DNA from: JAGTJU01 sp038257535
GTDB lineage: Bacteria; Myxococcota_A; Polyangia; Fen-1088
DNA length: 13,821 nucleotides
Assembly (NCBI GenBank): GCA_038257535.1
Contig: JBBSJE010000170.1
Coordinates: 1 to 13,821 of the forward strand
Reading direction: 5' to 3'
The first letter of the stretch is position 1; each line of letters opens with the position of its first letter. The notes beneath the pieces are model-generated. The model worked only from the letters and a program-made list of their open reading frames with translations. It did not search any database and was not told the DNA's origin. Position numbers and translations under genes: made by a program. Below, one piece after another: positions 8,506 through 13,821 of this stretch.

Positions 8506-8571
8506 ACCGCGGATAGACCTTATTGGCATCGGAGCGGGTGCGCTCGGGCGCCCAACGCAAAGGGGATGACA
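8506..8571. promoter_or_regulatory. Divergent promoter region between the cytochrome and quinoprotein genes
   Basis: This 66-base gap must hold the start signals of both divergent genes unless transcripts begin inside them. I see no convincing -35/-10 pair. An 8-base perfect palindrome GGGCGCCC lies at 8546-8553, which is too short to call an operator. The role is inferred from gene layout alone. Confidence 0.4.
8559..8565 (+). promoter_or_regulatory. Ribosome binding site for the quinoprotein
   Basis: AAAGGGG is followed by a 6-base spacer and the ATG at 8572. The other ATG at 8566 directly abuts the site with no spacer, so this sequence decides for the 8572 start. Confidence 0.7.
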
Positions 8572-10233
8572 ATGCAGTACATACGTCTAGCAACAAGGGC
8601 GAAGAGCCAGCTTGTTCTTCTTTCGGCCTTGGCCTTTTGGGTCACCTGCCTCAACAATCAAGCCTTTGCACAGCTTGAAACGGATGGGCCAAGTGACGCC
8701 TTCACGTTGAAACCGTTTATTACAGGAGCGCAGGGGGTCACCGACATCGCGTTTTTGGCGGATGGGCGTGCGGTGGTCGTGTTGAGAACCGGTGCGATTT
8801 GGGTATGGAAAGGCGTCGACGACATCAAGAAAGACGCCGGAAAGATAGATGTCGCGACCAATCACGGCGAACAAGGGCTTCTCGGTGTGGTTGCGTTGAG
8901 ATCATTTCGCGAGGTGCCTGACGGGTCCGAAGCTCAGCGCACTGTTTTTTTCTACGCAAGCATGCCCAACTCGGGCGGTGCTCCTCACAAAGTCTTCAGG
9001 GGTGTTTTGCAAGCCAATGACACCGTAGTGGTTGATCTCCAAAATCCGATCACCCAAGGCCTTGCGGGTACGGCTAACCACAACGGCGGCGGGCTAATCG
9101 TGGCTGGCGGCCACTTATACATCTCGGTTGGTGACACGGGTGCCAATTCGCCAGTGCCCCAGAACAAGTATTCAACCTGCTTGAATGTGCCTCACGGAAA
9201 GATTCTTAGGCTCAACCTAGACGGAACAATCCCCAACGACAATCCGCTCTCCAACGAAGCGATGGTAACCGCGTGCACGAGCCCCACCGGCAACTTTTCG
9301 ATGGCCGCCCCTGACAAACGCATCTACGCCTGGGGCCTTCGAAACCCCTACAGGTTCTGGATCGACCCTGCAACAAGCCTGTTGTGGATAGGTGACGTAG
9401 GCGAGGTAAGCAAGGAAGAAGTTTCTGTGGGTGGCAAGGGGACTCACTTCGGATACCCCTTTGAGGAGGGGACGAAAAAATATGACCAGCCCTGGAACAA
9501 CAACTCATGTCAAGGCATCAAGCCAGCAAGTGCCTGCACGCCACCACAGTACGATTGGAATCGCGTGGGGAATGGGGGAACAGACTGTTCGATAGGTGGC
9601 CTAATCCCCGATGGAGACAACGGGCAGCTCGCCGCAAATGGAAGAAAACTTTGCGGCTGGCCAGCCAACTTCAAGACGCGCTATTTCTTCGGCGACCATG
9701 GTAGCGGCGACGTTTGGACCGCTGAGGTGAAGCCCGACCGCAGCGGGCTGGTTGCCAATTCGGTAAAGAAGTTCGCTCGCGTGCCAAGACTTTCCGGCTT
9801 TCGAATCGGCTTTGACGATTCGCTTTACGTGGTGGCTTCCCAATCCAACGTGGTGCAAAAGCTCAGCCCCAAAAACTACGATGCGGCTGCATGCGCGCAG
9901 GCTGTTGTGATGCCAATGGGAGGTACGGGGGGAGACGCTGGCGCCATGGGCGGGGCAGCCGGAAGCGCAAACGGAGGCGCGGGCGGTGAGCAAGCAGGCG
10001 CTTCTGGCAGCGCAGGTGCGGCAGGTGGTGCCACCGATGACAACGGTGGAGCTGGAGGGGCGGGGGGGGATTCCTCAAACGGAGGCGACAACGACGACGA
10101 TGGTGGTGCGGCAAATTCCAGCGGCTGCAGCTGCTCTTTAGGCACCCAGAACACCGGCTCGGCCTTCGCAGTGCTGCTGCTCGTAGGAATGTTGGGTTGG
10201 TTCACTCGAAGAGCGAGAAAGCGGAAGCGCTAA
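8572..10233 (+). CDS. Secreted PQQ-dependent sugar (glucose/sorbosone) dehydrogenase-like protein with MYXO-CTERM-like tail
   Basis: The product is 553 residues from the ATG chosen by its ribosome site. A signal peptide covers about 1-33, ending QAFA. A six-bladed beta-propeller of the GSDH type spans about 45-430: VTDIAFLADGRAVVV (blade 1), EQGLLGVV, NHNGGGLIVAGGHLYISVGD with His170 at the place of the catalytic base of soluble glucose dehydrogenase, GKILRLNLDGTIPNDNP, WGLRNPYRFWIDP with Arg257-Asn258 matching the PQQ/substrate pair, and YFFGDHGSGDVW. It probably oxidises a sugar or other alcohol outside the cytoplasm, although PQQ use is inferred. Residues 449-515 are a Gly/Ala/Asn/Asp linker, followed by CSC (Cys519, Cys521), a helix at about 528-544 and RRARKRKR. 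That tail is the MYXO-CTERM layout, implying processing and surface anchoring. The divergent diheme lipoprotein is a likely electron partner. Confidence 0.88.
   Translation: MQYIRLATRAKSQLVLLSALAFWVTCLNNQAFAQLETDGPSDAFTLKPFITGAQGVTDIAFLADGRAVVVLRTGAIWVWKGVDDIKKDAGKIDVATNHGEQGLLGVVALRSFREVPDGSEAQRTVFFYASMPNSGGAPHKVFRGVLQANDTVVVDLQNPITQGLAGTANHNGGGLIVAGGHLYISVGDTGANSPVPQNKYSTCLNVPHGKILRLNLDGTIPNDNPLSNEAMVTACTSPTGNFSMAAPDKRIYAWGLRNPYRFWIDPATSLLWIGDVGEVSKEEVSVGGKGTHFGYPFEEGTKKYDQPWNNNSCQGIKPASACTPPQYDWNRVGNGGTDCSIGGLIPDGDNGQLAANGRKLCGWPANFKTRYFFGDHGSGDVWTAEVKPDRSGLVANSVKKFARVPRLSGFRIGFDDSLYVVASQSNVVQKLSPKNYDAAACAQAVVMPMGGTGGDAGAMGGAAGSANGGAGGEQAGASGSAGAAGGATDDNGGAGGAGGDSSNGGDNDDDGGAANSSGCSCSLGTQNTGSAFAVLLLVGMLGWFTRRARKRKR
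9916..10116 (+). repeat. Low-complexity Gly/Ala/Asp/Asn-coding linker
   Basis: About 67 codons encode repeated GG, GGA, AGG and GGD motifs with a DNDDDGG end. They join the propeller to the anchor tail and probably act as a flexible surface stalk. Such tracts change length easily by replication slippage. Confidence 0.75.
10126..10230 (+). other. MYXO-CTERM-like C-terminal sorting segment of the quinoprotein
   Basis: The encoded tail has the order CSC, short spacer, hydrophobic helix (AFAVLLLVGMLGWF) and basic end. In known MYXO-CTERM proteins the Cys is lipid-modified and the helix is removed or anchored during surface sorting. This copy has Cys-Ser-Cys rather than one isolated Cys. It is also the main taxonomic clue in the window. 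Confidence 0.7.
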
Positions 10234-10245
10234 CGATCGTTTCCA

Positions 10246-10266
10246 AGCGCCGCTCGGCGTGGCGCT
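10246..10266. other. Hairpin after the quinoprotein gene, weak terminator candidate
   Basis: AGCGCC (10246-10251) pairs with GGCGCT (10261-10266), and an alternative inner stem GCCG/CGGC with a 2-base loop is also possible. It starts 13 bases after the stop codon. No T-run follows, so it is not a classical intrinsic terminator. The rest of the gap to 10346 is C-rich and shows no clear promoter. Confidence 0.3.
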
Positions 10267-10336
10267 CAATAGATTGTCGCCTTGCGTTCTGACCAGCGCC
10301 CCCACCCCGTAGTTGCCACCCCTGCCCCCCGGTGCT

Positions 10337-10341
10337 AGGGG
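10337..10341 (+). promoter_or_regulatory. Ribosome binding site candidate for the MscS-type channel
   Basis: AGGGG lies five bases before the TTG at 10347. It is the best match to the anti-Shine-Dalgarno sequence among the possible starts at 10332, 10341, 10347 and 10368. A second weaker AGG precedes the TTG at 10368. Confidence 0.45.
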
Positions 10342-10346
10342 TGGTT

Positions 10347-12101
10347 TTGCCATCTTTAGGCTGGCATTTGCCCTTGCAACTCAAGCTCAGACCGTCCCAC
10401 AAGCACCAGACCATCGCGCGCATTTTCGCGATAGGTGCCGTCTATTCGTTTCTGTGGGCCATGCCGGCTCTCGCAGATCAGGACGCAGCCGACGCGGCCC
10501 CCAGCCCCGAGGCCACCGCACGAGAGGGCGATCTTCGCTCAGCCGCCAACTTAGACCTGCCTGGGGAGCCGTTGGCCCACGGCAGCGACGCCCCCGCCCC
10601 CAGCCCACAACGCGGCGCCCCCCGGCGCCCAATCCACCCAGCCACGGCCGCGCCTGACGCAGCCGTGCTGGACGCGCTGCCCCCCGCCGCCCCCTCGCCC
10701 GCTGGCTCGGTCAAGGTGATGCTTCACGAAAGCCCTGTGCTCACGTTGCACGGCACGGACCCAGACCAACTGCAACGGCGCGCCGATGCCGTTCAGCATG
10801 CGCTTGAGGAAGCTGCCATCAATGTTGCCCCCGAGAGCATTCGCGTTGAACGCAGGCCGGGCGTTGCTGTGGTCTTCGCGGGCGACACGCCTATCGTGCA
10901 GCTTGATGAACGCGATGCCGCGTTGGCAGGCGACGCCACGTTGGGCCTGCATGCCGCTCAGGTCTCCGCGCGAATCAAAGAAGCCATACGAAAGGAAAAG
11001 CAACGCAGCGCCATCGCACGCACTGTGTTTTCGCTCTCGCTCGTCGTGTTCTTTGGTTTGATCGCCATTTTCTTGGTGCGCAAATTACTGGAACTATCCG
11101 CGCGCGGCCGCGAACTCTTGCTCAACCATTCAGACGCCGCGTTGGCCATTCGTCTTCAATCGTTGGACCTCGTGAGCCCCGCCACCATGCGCAGCGGTCT
11201 GCTTGTGGGCCTAAGCGTTGGTCGATGGCTCGCGATTGCGGGCATCCTTTACACCTGGCTGCTGGTAAGCCTGTCGCTGTTCCACGCAACCCGCCCTTAC
11301 ACCGAACAGCTGACCGGTTTCGTTCTGGGCCCCGTTTCACAGCTTGTCAGCCGCGTCGCCAGCTCCCTGCCATTGCTCGCCGTTGCGGTTCTGGGCATTT
11401 TGGCCGTTGCCCTATTGGTGCGTTTTGTGGGGCTTTATTTCGCAAGCGCTGAACGTGGGCAAACGCGCCTCGGCTGGTTGCCTTACGATCTCACCGTGCC
11501 CACCAGCCTGCTGCTGCGTGGCGGTATCATCTTAGGCGCTTTGGTGTTCGGCGCGCCCGTCATCACCGGAGACGCCGACGGCGTTTTTACCCGTGGCGGG
11601 CTGCTGTTGCTGGGCGCCCTTGTGCTGGCCTCAACCCCTTTGCTCGCGTCGGTTGTCGTTGGCATCATGGTGGTGTTCTGGCGACGCATCCGCGTGGGCG
11701 ATTACACCGAACTGGGTGGGCGATTGGGCAAGGTCGTCAGCGTTGATTTGCTTGCGGTGCGCCTGCAAGACGAGCAAGGCGCGCATGTGCATGTGCCGCA
11801 TTTGTTGGCAATGATTCACCCCACTCGAACCCTCGGACGCCTTGCACACGCCCATGCGGAAATCTGCGTTCAAGGCACCGATCGCGTCCGTGAACTGTGC
11901 GGCCTGCTGCAAGTGGCCTTGGCCAAACATTTCGAGGATCCCGACGTTAATGTTGTGGGCTTTACACAAGAACACGTGCGCATTCGGGTCCGCGTAACCT
12001 CACCCCTTCCCAACCCCAGCATCGAGCTTTATGCCGTGCTGTCATCAACGCTTGCTGCCAGCGACTTTATTCTGCTGTCGGGCACGTTGGCGCGAGAGTG
12101 A
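10347..12101 (+). CDS. MscS-type mechanosensitive channel with periplasmic N-terminal domain
   Basis: From the TTG at 10347 the product is 584 residues. It should form a tension-gated pore in the inner membrane that releases ions and solutes on osmotic downshock. A signal peptide covers about 24-43, ending MPALA. A Pro/Ala-rich linker (about 45-118) follows, then a folded extracytoplasmic domain (about 121-220) containing SVKVMLHESPVLTLHG and GVAVVFAGDTPIVQL. Membrane helices lie at about 226-244, 294-313, 336-364, 387-405 and 416-444. The MscS beta domain, about 446-495, reads RRIRVGDYTELGGRLGKVVS, then VHVPHLLAMIHPTRT, where VPH stands for the usual VPN. The C-terminal alpha/beta vestibule ends at 584. 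Start choice is uncertain: the TTG has AGGGG five bases upstream (10337-10341), while GTGs at 10332 and 10341 and a TTG at 10368 are alternatives. Two antiporter genes follow within 3 bases and by overlap. Confidence 0.85.
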   Translation: MPSLGWHLPLQLKLRPSHKHQTIARIFAIGAVYSFLWAMPALADQDAADAAPSPEATAREGDLRSAANLDLPGEPLAHGSDAPAPSPQRGAPRRPIHPATAAPDAAVLDALPPAAPSPAGSVKVMLHESPVLTLHGTDPDQLQRRADAVQHALEEAAINVAPESIRVERRPGVAVVFAGDTPIVQLDERDAALAGDATLGLHAAQVSARIKEAIRKEKQRSAIARTVFSLSLVVFFGLIAIFLVRKLLELSARGRELLLNHSDAALAIRLQSLDLVSPATMRSGLLVGLSVGRWLAIAGILYTWLLVSLSLFHATRPYTEQLTGFVLGPVSQLVSRVASSLPLLAVAVLGILAVALLVRFVGLYFASAERGQTRLGWLPYDLTVPTSLLLRGGIILGALVFGAPVITGDADGVFTRGGLLLLGALVLASTPLLASVVVGIMVVFWRRIRVGDYTELGGRLGKVVSVDLLAVRLQDEQGAHVHVPHLLAMIHPTRTLGRLAHAHAEICVQGTDRVRELCGLLQVALAKHFEDPDVNVVGFTQEHVRIRVRVTSPLPNPSIELYAVLSSTLAASDFILLSGTLARE

Positions 12102-12104
12102 ACC

Positions 12105-13346
12105 ATGAACTCGGTGGCGCTGCTGCTTGCCCTGCTGGCTGTTGCTTACATCGGCAGCACGTTGGCCGGCGCAAAAGGACGTGGCCAAAGTCTGGTTTCG
12201 GGCGTTGAGTTCGTTTTGTTAGGCGCCATCATTGGCCCGCAATTCTTGGCGCTCGTCACCCCCTCCGTCGTCGTGGCCTTCGAGCCGCTGGCGGTTGTGG
12301 CGCTCGGCTGGTTGGCCATGAGCGACGGGTTTCATTGTGGCCACGTAGGGGAAGTTCGCGTTTCGATGCGCCGAGTCCTGCAAGGCCTGATCTTCACCAC
12401 CCTGATCGCCGCCAGCGTGGCGACCCTGGTTGGCTTCACCGCTTACACAATGGGGTGGCTGCACGGTGAAACCCTATGGGTCAGCAGTGTCGGCATGGGT
12501 TTGGTGTCGTGCGAATCCACGCGCCACGCGGTGCAGTGGGTTGCCGAGCGACGCCTGGCCAAAGGATCGCTGTCACGCCTGATCGCCGAGGTCTCGTCCG
12601 TTGACAGCGCCGTTCCGCTGCCCGCGCTCGCAGGCTTGTTCTTGTTGGCAGGACATCAGCGCACGCAGGTCACCATGGCAATTCCCAATGCGGCACTTTT
12701 GGCCCTCGTGTTTGTTCTGGGCTTGGTGTTGGGCACGGTGGTGGTTGTTCTGTTCAAGATGCCGCTGCGGAAAGTGGAGGCCTGGGGAGTGCTTGTGGGA
12801 ACTGCGCTGCTAGGCACCGGGATCAGCGTGGGCACAGGGGCCGCTTGGCCCGCCACCTTGTTTTCCACTGGCATCGTGCTCAGCATCTTTGTGTCCCGCA
12901 GACCACTCTTGCGCCGCCGATTCATGCGCACCGAACGTGCCGTGCTGCTGCCCGCTTTGCTGTTGGCCGGCACTCATCTAGAGGTGCCAGGGAAAACCTG
13001 GTTCTTCCTTCTCATAGCCATCGCGTTCGCCGCACACGCTTTGGTGACCGTGGTTGTCAGCGTCCTTATGCGCGCCCTGTCGCCCGTCGCGCGCAAAGGC
13101 GGGCCGCTCCTGGGTGTGGCCATGTTGTCGTCGGGACCGCTGTCCATCTGCGTGGGCTTTGCCTGCGCCCTTCGGTTTCAGAACATCGCCGGCCAGTTGA
13201 TCCTTGCCACGGCGGTGGCTGACACATTGCTAGGCGAATTGGTGGGCCCCTGGACGCTTCGGCGCGTGCTGCGAGCAGCGGGCGAATTGAATGATCGCGG
13301 CGATGCCGCCCCAGCCTTGGCGCCCCAGCAAAGCAGCCCTTCATGA
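12105..13346 (+). CDS. Cation:proton antiporter family protein (CPA2-like), atypical
   Basis: This is a 413-residue, highly hydrophobic inner-membrane protein with about 11-13 helices. FVLLGAIIGPQFLALV at 36-51 is the re-entrant motif early in CPA2 exchangers. SSVGMGLVSCESTRHAVQWV (127-146) and VSSVDSAVPLPALAGL (163-178) align with the crossed-helix pair, so Asp167 is the expected ion-binding Asp. The residue before it is Val, where the family usually has Asp, Asn or Gln. In the later region LGVAMLSSGPLSICVGFACA (336-355) I do not see the usual conserved Arg or Glu. It may be a weakly active or regulatory subunit, or transport another substrate. The ATG is 3 bases after the channel stop with a weak GAGAG upstream, and the TGA overlaps the next antiporter's ATG, so the three genes are an operon. 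Confidence 0.82.
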   Translation: MNSVALLLALLAVAYIGSTLAGAKGRGQSLVSGVEFVLLGAIIGPQFLALVTPSVVVAFEPLAVVALGWLAMSDGFHCGHVGEVRVSMRRVLQGLIFTTLIAASVATLVGFTAYTMGWLHGETLWVSSVGMGLVSCESTRHAVQWVAERRLAKGSLSRLIAEVSSVDSAVPLPALAGLFLLAGHQRTQVTMAIPNAALLALVFVLGLVLGTVVVVLFKMPLRKVEAWGVLVGTALLGTGISVGTGAAWPATLFSTGIVLSIFVSRRPLLRRRFMRTERAVLLPALLLAGTHLEVPGKTWFFLLIAIAFAAHALVTVVVSVLMRALSPVARKGGPLLGVAMLSSGPLSICVGFACALRFQNIAGQLILATAVADTLLGELVGPWTLRRVLRAAGELNDRGDAAPALAPQQSSPS

Positions 13347-13821
13347 GCGTCCAAGCCGAGGCCCCCCGAGCGCCCGCCATGCGCATTATCCAGCTTGCCG
13401 TGATGGCAAGTTTGTTTGCCTTGTTCTACCGCGCACGCCAGTGGATGGGGCTGGAAGCTGGCCCTGCACTGCTCATCGCCGCCGTGGGTTTCCTGCTTTT
13501 GGCTGGCATGCTCATGAGCGAAGTTCTTGACGTCGTTGGCCTGCCACACCTCACGGGCTACATCGCCGCAGGCGTATTGGCGGGCCCCCACGTGCTGCAT
13601 ATGGTTGACCACGAAACCGTGCGAGATCTGCGCATCGTCGGAACGCTCGCTCTCGCCTTGATCGCGTTGGCAGGTGGGCTTGAGCTCAGGCTTGAAGAGC
13701 TCAGGCAGGGTATGAGAACGCTGACCTATGCGATGATCAGCCAAAGCGTGATCGTGCTCGGGGCCGCCACGGGCCTGTTTGTGCTTCTGGCTTCCTACAT
13801 ACCCTTTGCGCAGGAACTAAG
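13343..13821 (+). CDS. Second cation:proton antiporter, CPA2 type (partial, C-terminus off the right edge)
   Basis: The frame is open from the ATG at 13343 to the edge, 159 codons. Its start overlaps the previous TGA as ATGA and has no clear ribosome site of its own, so coupled translation is likely. After a short cytoplasmic lead, helices begin at about 16-29, 41-58 and 71-88. GLPHLTGYIAAGVLAGPHVL at 66-85 is a clear CPA2 Na+/H+ or K+/H+ exchanger signature, and LALALIALAGGLELRLEEL at 102-120 matches the next conserved helix. The ion-binding Asp helix lies beyond the window. It should exchange protons for Na+ or K+ across the inner membrane. With its neighbours it forms a probable osmotic and ion-balance operon. 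Confidence 0.85.
   Translation, partial: MSVQAEAPRAPAMRIIQLAVMASLFALFYRARQWMGLEAGPALLIAAVGFLLLAGMLMSEVLDVVGLPHLTGYIAAGVLAGPHVLHMVDHETVRDLRIVGTLALALIALAGGLELRLEELRQGMRTLTYAMISQSVIVLGAATGLFVLLASYIPFAQEL

Noticed and set aside
9601..10205. Long Pro/Ala/His-rich minus-strand frames
   Set aside because: They mirror the Gly/Ala-rich linker codons of the quinoprotein and have no independent support.

Overview
The window looks like a chromosomal segment of a myxobacterium (Myxococcota, probably Polyangia-like). This is an inference. It rests mainly on the secreted quinoprotein at 8572-10233, whose C-terminus has the MYXO-CTERM layout: a long Gly/Ala/Asp/Asn-rich linker, a Cys-Ser-Cys motif, one membrane helix and a basic tail. 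The moderately high G+C content and a leaderless lipase of a type I associate with myxobacteria agree with it. I see no rRNA, tRNA, CRISPR array, insertion sequence or integrase. The window is almost fully coding: seven complete genes plus one cut by each edge.

Region 1 (1-5891, minus strand) is a tightly coupled three-gene operon read right to left. First comes a protein with two beta-rich C-terminal domains like those I associate with type VI secretion (T6SS) effector modules. Next is a 1,233-residue protein I cannot assign to a family, and last an ankyrin-repeat protein with an N-terminal signal or anchor, cut by the left edge. Both junctions are stop/start overlaps. The order resembles adaptor, effector and immunity protein, and this is the best candidate here for an undescribed system. 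The T6SS link is inference, because no VgrG, PAAR, Hcp or sheath gene is in view.

Region 2 (6153-7298, plus strand) is a leaderless alpha/beta-hydrolase (lipase-like) with a recognisable Ser-Asp-His triad, transcribed away from region 1.

Region 3 (7318-10233) is a divergent pair sharing a gap of about 66 bases. One gene encodes a diheme c-type cytochrome lipoprotein of the SO2930/HNE_0200 type. The other encodes a secreted glucose/sorbosone-dehydrogenase-like (PQQ) beta-propeller with the myxobacterial C-terminal tag. Together they would make an envelope-anchored oxidation and electron-transfer unit.

Region 4 (10347-13821, plus strand) is an ion-homeostasis operon: a secreted-N-terminus MscS-type channel, then two cation:proton antiporter (CPA2-like) genes. 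The second antiporter overlaps the first by an ATGA junction and runs off the right edge. The first lacks several polar residues usual in this family, so the two may work as an unequal pair.
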